Of a stretch of 64,000 bases of DNA, positions 1 through 10,766 are shown one piece after another. The notes under the pieces were generated by a model, which had not been told where the DNA came from, did no database searches, and worked only from the letters and a program-made list of their open reading frames with translations. Location: assembly GCF_045679555.1 (NCBI RefSeq), contig NC_092100.1, positions 33,109,106 through 33,173,105 of the forward strand, given 5' to 3'. The position numbers and the translations under genes were made by a program. The first letter of the stretch is position 1; every line of letters begins with the position of its first letter. This DNA is from Salvelinus alpinus (Eukaryota > Chordata > Actinopteri > Salmoniformes > Salmonidae).

Positions 1-217
1 GCTCTGGTGGTCTGCTTGAAACATGTAGGTATTACTGACTGGGTCAGGGAGAGGTTGAGAATGTCAGTGAAGACACTTGCCAGCTGGTCAGCGCATGCTC
101 TGAGTACGCGTCCTGGTAATCCGTCTGGCCCTGCAGCCTTTTGAATGTTAACCTGTTTAAAGGTTTTACTCACATCGGCTACGGAGAGCGTGATCTCACA
201 GTGGTCCGGAACAGTGT
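1..217 (-). mobile_element. LINE fragment (family B), runs off the left edge
   Basis: Bases 1 to about 217 align closely with 19735-19930 of the larger LINE copy in tmem266, including the shared stretch from TGGTCTGCTTGAAACATG through GGTAATCCGTCTGGCCCTG. Coding sense is the minus strand, as in the larger copy. It ends in a GT-rich simple repeat at about 213-247. No open frame survives. Confidence 0.8.
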
Positions 218-247
218 GTGTTTGTGCGTGTGTGTGTGAGTGTGTGA

Positions 248-977
248 CAACGCACATGCCCCGCCCACCCGAGGATGTCTTTTTTAGACATCTATTTGCT
301 GTGTTTGAGGGGTGCAAAAACTTGTCACTTAAATCTTGCTGGATTGATTGCTTTCATTTTACTCCTGCGATTCTTTCATAGTCTCGCTTGTGCCTGTTGT
401 TTCTAATGACCTGTCAAACACTCCTGTGTAATGGCTGAAATGGGCTCAATGGAATACATAGTCTTTCCTTTGAATCTATAAGAATGCAAAAGCATTGTCT
501 GGGATTTTGTGCACTCTTACATCACAAGAAAGATAATAAATATAACTTTATCTTGATGTGTTAATTTTTTTGTGAAATTGAACAAAAAGTTATTTAAAGC
601 TGCAATATGTAACTTTTTGGGAGACCTGACCAAATTTGATAGATCTGTCATTCTCATTGAAAGCAAGTTTAAGAAGCAGTAGATATGTTCTATGGCCACT
701 ATTTCTATGCTACCCGTTCTTAAGTTTAGTTTTTGCATCTTTTACTTTCGGTTATGTACACCAGCTTCAAACAACTGAAAATACAATATTTTATGGAAAA
801 TATATTTCACAGCGGTTTAGATGGTGCAATGATTCACTACACTATACGTGTTTGTTTTGCCACATTAACTGAAAGTAGGAGAACTATTAGAATTTTTGCA
901 ACCAGGAAATGGCTTAGCGATTTCTGAATAGTAAATCTTTAATAAAAATGTTTTTACAAATTAGATGCGCTGAAATG
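248..977. other. Intergenic, no gene seen
   Basis: AT-rich DNA. Short open frames at 517-738, 636-872 and 733-927 overlap one another on both strands and show no recognisable domain or splice context. Nothing else is seen up to the hAT-like element. Confidence 0.6.
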
Positions 978-2518
978 CAGGGTTGGGGAGTAAAGGATTA
1001 CATGTAAGGGATTACCATTTTTTTTTAGCTGTTTATCCATTACGTTACCAGCTAAAATATTGAAATCAGATTACAGATACTTTTGAAAAACTAGATGATT
1101 ACTTCGAGGATTACTTTTAAATTCAGAAAGGATGTTTGTGAAAAAAATCTTTGACACTTCTCTGTTTTCTCAATGACTTTCAAATCCGCATTGAAAAAAG
1201 GCGTAAATGTAAGTTTGTTTCACCTGAGCGAGTCTGACCACAAGTCAGACACCACTATGATGACACACCAAATGTGTTTGATGGATTGCGAGAAAAGAGC
1301 AGGAATAGGCATTTGCGGGATAAAGTCCAATCTATGTCTTCCACCGGTGCGGCTGCTGTCGGCATCAAAGATTATCCAATTTGAATAAACGCTTGGAGTA
1401 GGGATGGCAGCAGTGGTGTAGTCTACGGCGATATGGCTATCACTTATTATTGATATCTACATTGTGCATTGATGTGAATCACACTGCTGCTCTCATATCC
1501 ATTGATTCTTGAAGAATAAAATGTATAAATGCCTCATGAGTTTAGTTCAACTGTCACACTCCATGAGAACCCAAAATATAAACTTGTTTTTCTACAATGT
1601 TTGTAAACATTGTAAATCTAAACAAACACTCATAACATGGTTAAAACAATATTTTTGATATCATGGATGGTCAGCCCTTGCATTCATAGCTCTGTCTATT
1701 AATCTGAGAGTGGTTACATTTCTCCAGGCCCATCCCTCAGCTTTTTAACAAAACAGAGGCGGGGCGCCCATTTTGTTATTGTTTCATCTGTGGATTTGCC
1801 CTTTAAACAGCTGCATATTATCAAGATATCAAAGTGTCACCAACAAAGAGGTAAACAAAAGGCCTAAGGAAAGTGCAGCATATGGCATTCATTTTTCACA
1901 TGTACATAGCACTTTCAGTAGTGCTCAAAGCATGTCATTCCATGAGCGCAGCATTTATTTTTGAATTCGAATCAATGAGCCTAATCAGTCCTCCATGACA
2001 ACACAATCATAAACAACAGCGTAGGGTTGGCTAATAAGTCCTTAGTTTTGGGGTCATGCTCAGGTAAAACAATTTGGCTAATCTATACTTCCATATTTCC
2101 AAGTTCTATTCTTGAAGATCAACATTTATTGGAATTACTGGAATTCCGATAGACTTTTTAGGTTTTTAATGTAAAGATATAATTTTATCATATTATTATA
2201 TTTAGTAGAAAGCGATGGGTTAGAAGAAGCTTACATAACCAACCCCAAAATTTAAAATGTTACATCCATATATGGCCAGCTATGTAAACCTTAACATTGA
2301 TTTGTCCTGCAATAGATGTCATTCAATTGGTAATATACATTTTTGTCTTCTTCAAAAGCCTCTTAAGGCAAACGTAATCTAAAAGTAACTGAATGTAATC
2401 AGATTACGTTACTGAGTTTGGGTAATCCAAAAATTACGTTACTGATTACAATTTTGGACAGGTAACTAGTAACTATAACAGATTACATTTAGAAAGTAAT
2501 CTACTGTACCCAACTCTG
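978..2518. mobile_element. hAT-like non-autonomous DNA transposon with 8-bp target duplication
   Basis: The left end reads CAGGGTTGGGGAGTA and the right end, reverse complemented, reads CAGAGTTGGGTACAG, so the termini are imperfect inverted repeats with the CAGRG start typical of hAT elements. The 8 bases before it (970-977, CTGAAATG) and after it (2519-2526, CTGACATG) match at 7 of 8, the duplication length expected for hAT. Both ends are rich in GATTAC/GTAATC subrepeats. The 1.5-kb interior holds no transposase-length frame, so it would depend on an enzyme supplied elsewhere. Family rank beyond hAT-like is inference. Confidence 0.75.
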
Positions 2519-2552
2519 CTGACATGAAAGTTAAAATGAACAATTTTATTTT

Positions 2553-5500
2553 TTTATTTTTTTATTTCACCTTTATTTAACCAGGTAGGCTAGTTGAGAA
2601 CAAGTTCTCATTTGCAACTGCGACCTGGCCAAGATAAAGCATAGCAGTGTGAACAGACAACACAGAGTTACACATGGAGTAAACAATAAACAAGTCAATA
2701 ACATGGTAGAAAAAAAGAAAAAAAGAGAATCTATATACGATGTGTGCAAAAGGCATGAGGTAGGCAATAAATCGAATAATTACAATTTAGCAGATTAACA
2801 CTGGAGTGATAAATCATCAGATGATCATGTGCAAGAAGAGATACTGGTGTGCAAAAGAGCAGAAAAGTAAATAAATAAAAGCAGTATGGGGGGTGAGGTA
2901 GGTAAATTGGGTGGGTAGTTTACAGATGGACTATGTACAGCTGCAGCGATCGGTTAGCTGCTCGGATAGCAGATTTTTAAAGTTGTTGAGGGAGATAAAA
3001 GTCTCCAACTTCAGAGATTTTTGCAATTCGTTCCAGTCGCAGGCAGCAGAGAACTGGAAGGAAAGGCGTCCAAATTAGGTTTTGGCTTTAGGGATGATCA
3101 GTGAGATACACCTGCTGGAGCGCGTGCTGCGGGTGGGTGTAGCCATCGTGACCAGTGAACTGAGATAAGGCGGCACTTTACCTAGCATAGCCTTGTAGAT
3201 GACCTGGAGCCAGTGGGTCTGACGACGAACATGTAGCGAGGGCCAGCCGACTAGGGCATACAGGTCGCAGTGGTGGGTCGTATAAGGTGCTTTAGTAACA
3301 AAACGAATGGCACTGTGATAAACTGCATCCAGTTTGCTGAGTAGAGTGTTGGAAGCTATTTTGTAGATGACATCGCCGAAGTCGAGGATCGGTAGGATAG
3401 TCAGTTTTACTAGGGTAAGTTTGGCGGCGTGAGTGAAGGAGGCTTTGTTGCGGAATAGAAAGCCGATTCTTGATTTGATTTTGGATTGGAGATGTTTGAT
3501 ATGAGTCTGGAAGGAGAGTTTGCAGTCTAGCCAGACACCTAGGTACTTATAGATGTCCACATATTCTAGGTCGGAACCGTCCAGGGTGGTGATGCTAGTC
3601 GGGCGTGCGGGTGCAGGCAGCGAACGGTTGAAAAGCATGCATTTGGTTTTACTAGGGTTTAAGAGCAGTTGGAGGCCACGGAAGGAGTGTTGTATGGCAT
3701 TGAAGCTCGTTTGGAGGTTAGATAGCACAGTGTCCAAGGAAGGGCCGGAAGTATATAGAATGGTGTCGTCTGCGTAGAGGTGGATCAGGGAATCGCCCGC
3801 AGCAAGAGCAACATCATTGATGTATACAGAGAAAAGAGTCGGCCCGAGAATTGAACCCTGTGGTACCCCCATAGAGACTGCCAGAGGACCGGACAACATG
3901 CCCTCCGATTTGACACACTGAACTCTGTCTGCAAAGTAGTTGGTGAACCAGGCAAGGCAGTCATTAGAAAAACCGAGGCTACTGAGTCTGCCGATAAGAA
4001 TATGGTGATTGACAGAGTCGAAAGCCTTGGCCAGGTCGATGAAGACGGCTGCACAGTAATGTCTTTTATCGATGGCGGTTATGATATCGTTTAGTACCTT
4101 GAGCGTGGCTGAGGTGCACCCGTGACCGGCTCGGAAACCGGATTGCACAGCGGAGAAGGTACGGTGGGATTCGAGATGGTCAGTGATCTGTTTGTTGACT
4201 TGGCTTTTGAAGACCTTAGATAGGCAGGGCAGGATGGATATAGGTCTGTAACAGTTTGGGTCCAGGGTGTCTCCCCCTTTGAAGAGGGGGATGACCGCGG
4301 CAGCTTTCCAATCCTTGGGGATCTCAGATGATACGAAGGAGAGGTTGAACAGGCTGGTAATAGGGGGTGCGACAATGGCGGCGGACAGTTTCAGAAATAG
4401 GGGGTCCAGATTGTCAAGCCCAGCTGATTTGTATGGGTCCAGGTTTTCCAGCTCTTTCAGAACATCTGCTATCTGGATTTGGGTAAAGGAGAAGCTGGGG
4501 AGGCTTGGGCGAGTAGCAGCGGGGGGGGCGGGGCTGTTGGCCAAGGTTGGAGTCGCCAGGAGGAAGGCATGGCCAGCCATTGAGAAATGCTTGTTGAAGT
4601 CTTCGATTATCACGGATTTATCGGTGGTGACCGTGTTACCTAGCCTCAGTGCAGTGGGCAGCTGGGAGGAGGTGCTCTTGTTCTCCATGGACTTTACAGT
4701 ATCCCAGAACTTTTTGGAGTTAGAGCTACAGGATGCGAATTTCTGCTTGAAAAAGCTGGCCTTTGCTTTCCTGACTGACTGCGTGTATTGGTTCCTGACT
4801 TCCCTGAACAGTTGCATATCGCGGGGGCTCTTCGATGCTATTGCAGTTCGCCACAGGATGTTTTTGTGCTGGTCGAGGGCAGTCAGGTCTGGAGTGAACC
4901 AAGGGCTATATCTGTTCTTGGTTCTGCATTTTTTGAACGGAGCATGCTTGTCTAATATGGTGAGGAAGTAACATTTAAAGAATGACCAGGCATCCTCAAC
5001 TGACGGGATGAGGTCAATATCCTTCCAGGGTACCCGGGCCAGGTCGATTAGAAAGGCCTGCTCGCAGAAGTGTTTTAGGGAGCGTTTGACAGTGATGAGG
5101 GGTGGTCGTTTGACCGCGGACCCGTGGCGGATACAGGCAATGAGGCAGTGATCGCTGAGATCTTGATTGAAGACAGCAGAGGTGTATTTGGAGGGCAGGT
5201 TGGTCAGGATAATGTCTATTAGGGTGCCCATGTTTACGGATTTAGGGTTGTACCTGGTGGGTTCCTTGATGATTTGTGTGAGATTGAGGGCATCAAGCTT
5301 GGATTGTAGGACTGCCGGGGTGTTAAGCATATCCCAGTTTAGGTCACCTAACAGAACAAACTCTGAAGCTAGATGGGGAGCGATCAATTCACAGATGGTG
5401 TCCAGGGCACAGCTGGGAGCTGAGGGGGGTCGGTAGCAGGCGGCAACAGTGAGAGACTTATTTCTGGAGAGATTAATTTTTAAAATTAGAAGTTCGAACT

Positions 5501-6790
5501 GTTTGGGCATAGACCTGGAAAGTATGACAGAACTTTGCAGGCTATCTCTGCAGTAGATTGCAACTCCTCCCCCTTTGGCAGTTCTATCTTGACGGAAAGT
5601 GTTATAGTTGGGTATGGAAATCTCAGAATTTTTGGTGGCCTTCCTAAGCCAGGATTCGGACACGGCAAGGACATCAGGATTGGCAGAGTGTGCTAAAGCG
5701 GTGAGTAAGGCAAACTTAGGGAGGAGGCTTCTGATGTTGACATGCATGAGGCCAAGGCTTTTTCGATCACAGAAGTCAACAAATGAGGGTGACTGGGGAC
5801 ATGCAGGGCCTGGGTTTACCTCCACATCACCCGAGGAACAGAGGAGTAGTAGGATGAGGGTGCGGCTAAAGGCTATCAAAACTGGTCGCCTAGAGCGTTG
5901 GGGACAAAGAATAAAAGGAGCAGATTTATGGGCGTGGTAGAATAGATTCTGGGCATAATGTGCAGACAGGGGTATGGAGGGGCGCGGGTACAGCGGAGGC
6001 AAGCCCAGGCACTGGGTGATGATAAGAGAGGTTGTATCTCTGGACATGCTGGTCTCAATGGGTGAGGTCACCGCATGTGTGTGGGGTGGGACAAAGGGGG
6101 TATCAGAGGTACGGAGAGTGGAACTACAGGGTCCATTGCAAACCAAAACAATGATAATGAAAACTAGCCTGAACAACAGTATGCAAGGCATATTGATATT
6201 TGAGAGAGACATACAATAAGGCATAAAGTGATTGCAGGTCTTGATTGGGAGAGCTAGCTAAAACAACAGGTAAGATAACAGCAGCAATAACAGGGTGCTA
6301 GTCTAACACAGCAACAACAGGTAAAAATGGCGACGACTAGGCAGAGAGGGTCGGATTAACTACACACAGATCCTGAGTTAAAGCACAGAGCCGACAGATA
6401 AAACACAAATAAACAGAATGGAGTACCGTGAATTAATGGACAGTCAAGCATGCATCAGCTATGTAGCCAAGTGATCATAGTGTCCAGGGGGCAGCCGTAG
6501 ATGGAGCAGGGAGGCCTCCACTAAGCTAGCACGCGGCGTTTAAAGTTTAAAGTTAGTAGCCCGGGGGGTGGTCTGCTCAGACGGAGGGGGTCTGCTCAGA
6601 CGTGGTCGTGTCGACAGAGAATCCAGAGAATCCAAGCCGAATGGCGAAAGAGAGGTTGTGAATTGTAGAATTGTGTTTGCTAACTGGTGCTAGCTTCGTG
6701 GCAGTGGCGCTAACTGCGCTAGCTGCAAGCTAGCTGTGAGGATCAGAAGTAGTGGCTCAGGGATTACGGCAGGTTATAGTGATATTATGT
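2553..6790 (-). mobile_element. Near full-length non-LTR retrotransposon (LINE family A)
   Basis: A minus-strand LINE. Its 3' end is the A/T-rich tail at about 2553-2580, preceded (in element sense) by GTTAAATAAAGGTGAAATAA. One long ORF occupies 6224-3075 and is continued after a single stop codon to 2931. About 550 bases upstream of the ORF (6225-6790) hold no clear ORF1 and are probably 5' UTR/promoter; they contain several GCTAGC-type palindromes. The 5' limit is approximate because no target duplication was found. The 3' tail is shared with the HpaI-type SINEs in this window. Clade (CR1/L2/Rex1/jockey-like) is not decidable by eye. Confidence 0.85.
3075..6224 (-). CDS. LINE ORF2: 2A motif, endonuclease and reverse transcriptase
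   Basis: 1049 codons. Residues about 13-30 are strongly hydrophobic. Residues 133-140 read DVEVNPGP, a perfect match to the 2A ribosome-skipping consensus, after a leucine-rich run. An apurinic-type endonuclease follows (HVNIR from 161, catalytic Glu in SESWL at 190, GDLNWD 293-298, SDH 357-359). The reverse transcriptase has FIDLAKAFD (Asp 730), GVPQGSILGP and YADD at 817-820. All listed catalytic residues are present. The frame stops at TAA (3075-3077), yet the same frame stays open for 47 more codons to TAG at 2931-2933 and encodes the usual WNELQ-type C-terminal tail, so the true ORF was about 1097 codons. The enzyme nicks target DNA and copies its RNA. The start codon is uncertain. Confidence 0.9.
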   Translation of the reverse strand: MPYCMSLSNINMPCILLFRLVFIIIVLVCNGPCSSTLRTSDTPFVPPHTHAVTSPIETSMSRDTTSLIITQCLGLPPLYPRPSIPLSAHYAQNLFYHAHKSAPFILCPQRSRRPVLIAFSRTLILLLLCSSGDVEVNPGPACPQSPSFVDFCDRKSLGLMHVNIRSLLPKFALLTALAHSANPDVLAVSESWLRKATKNSEISIPNYNTFRQDRTAKGGGVAIYCRDSLQSSVILSRSMPKQFELLILKINLSRNKSLTVAACYRPPSAPSCALDTICELIAPHLASEFVLLGDLNWDMLNTPAVLQSKLDALNLTQIIKEPTRYNPKSVNMGTLIDIILTNLPSKYTSAVFNQDLSDHCLIACIRHGSAVKRPPLITVKRSLKHFCEQAFLIDLARVPWKDIDLIPSVEDAWSFFKCYFLTILDKHAPFKKCRTKNRYSPWFTPDLTALDQHKNILWRTAIASKSPRDMQLFREVRNQYTQSVRKAKASFFKQKFASCSSNSKKFWDTVKSMENKSTSSQLPTALRLGNTVTTDKSVIIEDFNKHFSMAGHAFLLATPTLANSPAPPAATRPSLPSFSFTQIQIADVLKELENLDPYKSAGLDNLDPLFLKLSAAIVAPPITSLFNLSFVSSEIPKDWKAAAVIPLFKGGDTLDPNCYRPISILPCLSKVFKSQVNKQITDHLESHRTFSAVQSGFRAGHGCTSATLKVLNDIITAIDKRHYCAAVFIDLAKAFDSVNHHILIGRLSSLGFSNDCLAWFTNYFADRVQCVKSEGMLSGPLAVSMGVPQGSILGPTLFSVYINDVALAAGDSLIHLYADDTILYTSGPSLDTVLSNLQTSFNAIQHSFRGLQLLLNPSKTKCMLFNRSLPAPARPTSITTLDGSDLEYVDIYKYLGVWLDCKLSFQTHIKHLQSKIKSRIGFLFRNKASFTHAAKLTLVKLTILPILDFGDVIYKIASNTLLSKLDAVYHSAIRFVTKAPYTTHHCDLYALVGWPSLHVRRQTHWLQVIYKAMLGKVPPYLSSLVTMATPTRSTRSSRCISLIIPKAKT

Positions 6791-7729
6791 CTGATTTTCA
6801 AACAATTTAAAGTATGTTTAGCTAGTTGTAATCTAGAGCCAAGCGTGTTGAATTTTAATCCGAGGGTATCATGCTATTTACAAACTTTTTGAATTATGCA
6901 AGATAACGTGACAGTAATTTATGAGGCAGTCTGGACAGCGCAGGTGAGTGCAGATAGGGTAGACAGAGCAAGTGTTTGTTGGTTGCATCCCTGTTCCACA
7001 CCTTTATGTTAATTCATATATGCAAATACACCCTGGTGTAGTTATGTAAATGAGGCACATATAATTGTCTTTATTTGAACACAAAATACTTAAAAAATAC
7101 ATGCTACAATGATAAAATGTATATATGAGTGCATTTACTGAATTCCCACCAAAATCCATGTGCTCTAATTCAGTTAATATCAGACGGATTAAAACAAATC
7201 TAAAGGTTTGGAGTATCTTTATCCATTGTCCGTTCATTTACTTGAAAACTTTTAACAATTTCAATGACTGTTGCTAGTGTGTGTGTGCGTGTAGATCTTG
7301 AAGTATTGCCTGTTAATGTATGGGCTATGACCGGCTGAGACTGAGGGAATTTCCCTCTCTCACTCACAGTGTTTTACCACTGATACTACTTCACTTGCTC
7401 ATAAATACTTAAAGTCTTCAGTACTCTAGGTTTAAAATGATTTCTGAGTTCTGAGCTTTCTGAGCTTCGAGTAATCCATCATGGCCAATTGCAATGCTTC
7501 CAGACAGGGTTTCTCTTTACCATTTTATTACATTAATACCTTTCCTCCTTGCTGGAAGGATCACTTTAAATTAATTATGAAACCATACACATTAAATTAG
7601 CCTTTTTAATCCAGAACCTAACACCAGTGTTTCCTAGAAAAAGTGCTGTGTTAGTGTGCTACCCTTTCAAATAGCTGTGGCAGACAGGCCAATAAATGCA
7701 GCCTGGTCTCAGTAGACGTAACATAGTCA
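6791..7729. other. Intergenic, no gene seen
   Basis: AT-rich DNA after the LINE 5' end. No exon with plausible splice sites and no repeat with clear ends were recognised. Confidence 0.5.
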
Positions 7730-7900
7730 ACATCAATCCGGGACACTCAAATTAGTATGATACGTTACGTTTGGTATGGTTACATAAGACCGAAGGTTAC
7801 TTAAGGCAAAATCGAAAGTTGGGTGTTTGGTCGGGGTGGATGGATGGATGGATGGATGGATGGATGGATGGATGTATTAATGGATGGATGGATGTATTAA
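7730..7900 (+). repeat. Interspersed repeat fragment ending in a GGAT microsatellite
   Basis: 7757-7838 is homologous, in opposite orientation, to 45430-45520 (shared blocks include ACGTTTGGTATGGT and GAAGGTTACTTAAGGCAAAA). Where the 45-kb copy continues into GGTTGGATGGGTAGG, this copy turns into about ten tandem GGAT units with one interruption (7838-7890). Confidence 0.75.
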
Positions 7901-8099
7901 CGTGAACAATGTTTTTTATAGCATAAGTATAAAACAGGGAGGCACAATTTATAGTCCAATATTTACACATGTTTTCGGGAAGGGCGGATTGGGGGCATGT
8001 GTTTAAATTGTGCAGTATTTAGCAATAATAATAAAAGTCTGGTTGCAGCAGTTGTAATGTGTGTGTAGCATGTTTAGTGTGTGTATGTGCGTGCGTGTG

Positions 8100-8690
8100 C
8101 GCTTGAGTGAGTGCATGTGTGTTAAGGTGCGGAGAGGCAGTGCAGGTGGTCAGTCCAGTTCAAGCGTTCAGCAGTCTGATGGCTTGTAAATAAAAACTGT
8201 TTCTGAGCCTGTTGGTATCAGACCTCATGCTGCGATACCGTCTGCTCGACGGTGAGGGAATGAACAGCTGGGATGGGTGGGGTCCTTGATGATGCTTCGG
8301 GCCTTCCTCAGGCAACATTTCGAGTAGATGTCCTGGATGAGTGTGAGCACGGTCCCAGTGATGTACTGGGCCATCTTCACCTGGGCCTGGAAATTCCCAT
8401 ACCAGACCGTGATGTAACCGGTCAGGACGCTTTTGATGGTGCAGCGGTAGTATTTGGAGAGGACCCGGGGTGGCATGCCAAATTTCTTTAGCCGCCTTAG
8501 GAAGTAGAGACGCTGTTGCACCCTCTTGACGAGAGTGGTGGTGTTGTTGGTCCATGATCGGTGATGTGGACACCTAAAACTGCTGACTCTCTCTACTGCA
8601 GTCCCGTTGATGTGGATCGGGGTGTGTTCCCTCCTCTACTTCCAGAAGTCAACAATCAACTCCTTTGTTTTGCTGATGTTGAAACATATT
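8100..8690 (-). mobile_element. LINE 3' fragment (family B)
   Basis: Minus-strand coding remnants resemble the C-terminal region of family B LINEs (RRLKKFG..., CTIKSVLTGYITVWYGN around 8400-8500), matching the copies at 18.2-20.2 kb and 43.1-43.7 kb. The frame is broken between 8160 and 8573. A GT-rich simple repeat (8058-8125) lies at its low-coordinate side. Confidence 0.8.
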
Positions 8691-8699
8691 TCAATCAGT

Positions 8700-10392
8700 A
8701 TTCTCAAAACAGTCTTGCAGCATTGAGTCACACATGTAACGTGAGATACTGGCCCTACTGGCCAATGAATGTATTTTCTGCTATCACATAGAAGCTTCCT
8801 CTAATTCCCTGTCACCTCCAGTGTTGAGCTCCTAATCTGTTGGCATGGCTTGGATCAGAGTGACAGGCAGTGGTGCAGTGGGCAGCAGTGTGTGCCAGTT
8901 CGCCCCTGGGATTGCTCATTGACACAGCATGGCCCTGCTCCAACCCCCAACCCCTCTGCTGATCTTGGCACCAGGTGGACAGGATATCCAGTCCTCCACC
9001 GGAGGTCCAGCTGTAGCCGCAAACTGGCTCATCTCACTGGGCCTCTCTCACTCTCTTGCTCTGGCTCCCCTTCCCCCTCTCTCTCTTTTCTCTCTCTAAC
9101 CCTCTCTGTACAGCCCCAGTGCTTTCAAAAATAACTGCCTCTCTGTCTGTTTGCCTGTTCTGTCCTGAAGACTGGAAGTAGAATCTTTCTTCCTCTCTTG
9201 TGCTAAAAGACGGACATTGGCAATGGGATTTCTTCACTCGGGGACAGGTGACAATGACAAAGTGCTGTTTTTCAGAGGACATGCATCTTTCACTGTCTGC
9301 CCCTAAGAAGCTCTCTCACTGGAAATATCAGAGTAGTTTTGTCTGTGTAAAATACAGAGTAGTGACAGGGAGGGAAAGCCCTGTCTGCCTCGCACAGATC
9401 TGCCATTATTTATTGACCATAAATCTCTGGGAGCCTGTCTCTGGCCTAGCGTCTGGTAGGAGGGACACAGAGGAGAGGTTGGATTTAAGATAGACACAAT
9501 GTATCCAGACAAAGGCCTAACTCACCTGGGAAATGCCACTCTTATCTGCACACTGATGGAAATGCATGGCCGTTTAGATTTTAGAGGGAGGGGGATCACT
9601 GGAACCTACTGTCAGATCACTGGGGAATGGATGGCAGTGTGCATGAATGACTGACATATGGGTCATGAGATGTAAAGGTGATATTACGGATCCGACCCAC
9701 ACCCTGTTACCACCTACTCCATCCCTGTCAGAAGAGAGAGAAACAGAAAAACCCAGTAGTGTATGAATATTGTCATGGAAATCAGATGAAGCCATCATCA
9801 TCCTGCGAGCAATCATATTTTGGGCTGTGAATGAGGAGAGATGAGGAGGTCTGTGGCCTCCAGATGGTGTGGATACAGCCCCACTGAAGCTCTCTGAGAG
9901 CCACAAGATGAGGTCACACAGCCAGCCAGCTTGAAGGTGGCTGGAACACAACACAACACAACAGAACAGTCTGCTCCCAGAGGGATGAGGCACACTGAGC
10001 ACAGAGATCTGGTTTGGAAATATCTTTATATCTCTAATTAAAGAGATCATAAAAAGTTTGAGTTCTATGGCTTCAACATACTGCTCAGCTCTCAAAACTG
10101 CCAAATACATCTTGTTTGTAAAGCTGAGTAAATATGGCCATGTGGTGAGTGGTGCCACAAGGCAAACACAAGCGCTGTGTGATTCTAGAGCACTAATTTC
10201 TCACACTGTTGTTTGAGTTTTGATTAAACTTTAGTTGGTCAATTCAACAAATGCTCAAACAAACATTGTCACAAATCAGTAGTATGTATGTGTGGATGTG
10301 TAATATTGTGTTATTTGTGCCTGATTGGAACTGTGTCCTATGCTGACTCAGAGTATAACACCAAGTAGAAAGCACTTCTCAATGACTCCACT
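8700..10392. other. Unassigned: intergenic or 5' intron of tmem266
   Basis: No repeat boundaries or convincing exons. Open frames here (8850-9134, 9200-9493, 9574-10158 on the minus strand) are low-complexity or antisense shadows. The missing N-terminal exon(s) of tmem266 could lie here or further left; none could be recognised. Confidence 0.4.
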
Positions 10393-10738
10393 TGTCACGA
10401 TCGTTGTTGTAAGAATCGGACCAAAATGCAGCGTGGTTTGGGCTCATCATCTTTTATTCTGAGAACCGGCACAAAAACAAGAAAGAAAGAAAAAATAAAC
10501 TAACGTGCAGCTTTGTCGTGCTCAAAGGCAACAATACAAAAACAAGATCCCACAACAAACAGGTGGGAAAAGGCTGCCTAAATATGATCCCCAATCAGAG
10601 ACAACGATAGACAGCTGCCTCTGATTGGGAACCATACCAGGCCAACATAGAAATAACAAAACTAGAGTACCCACCCTAGTCACACCCCAACCTAACCCAA
10701 TTTCAGAATAAAAGGCTCTCTAAGGTCAGGGCGTGACA
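10393..10738. mobile_element. Solo-LTR-like element with 5-bp target duplication
   Basis: 346 bases beginning TGTCACG and ending CGTGACA, flanked on both sides by the identical pentamer CCACT (10388-10392 and 10739-10743). TG...CA ends plus a perfect 5-bp duplication fit a solo LTR of a Ty3/gypsy- or retrovirus-like element. AATAAA occurs inside near its end. No internal coding region accompanies it. Confidence 0.7.
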
Positions 10739-10766
10739 CCACTGTACTGTACTGTCTGTCATAGAG

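Noticed and set aside
4267-4971. 234-codon plus-strand open frame
   Set aside because: Exactly antisense to the LINE reverse transcriptase/endonuclease ORF; no domain of its own.
5805-5828. 2A motif as evidence of an integrated virus
   Set aside because: It is inside a continuous ORF with LINE endonuclease and reverse transcriptase; no viral genes accompany it.
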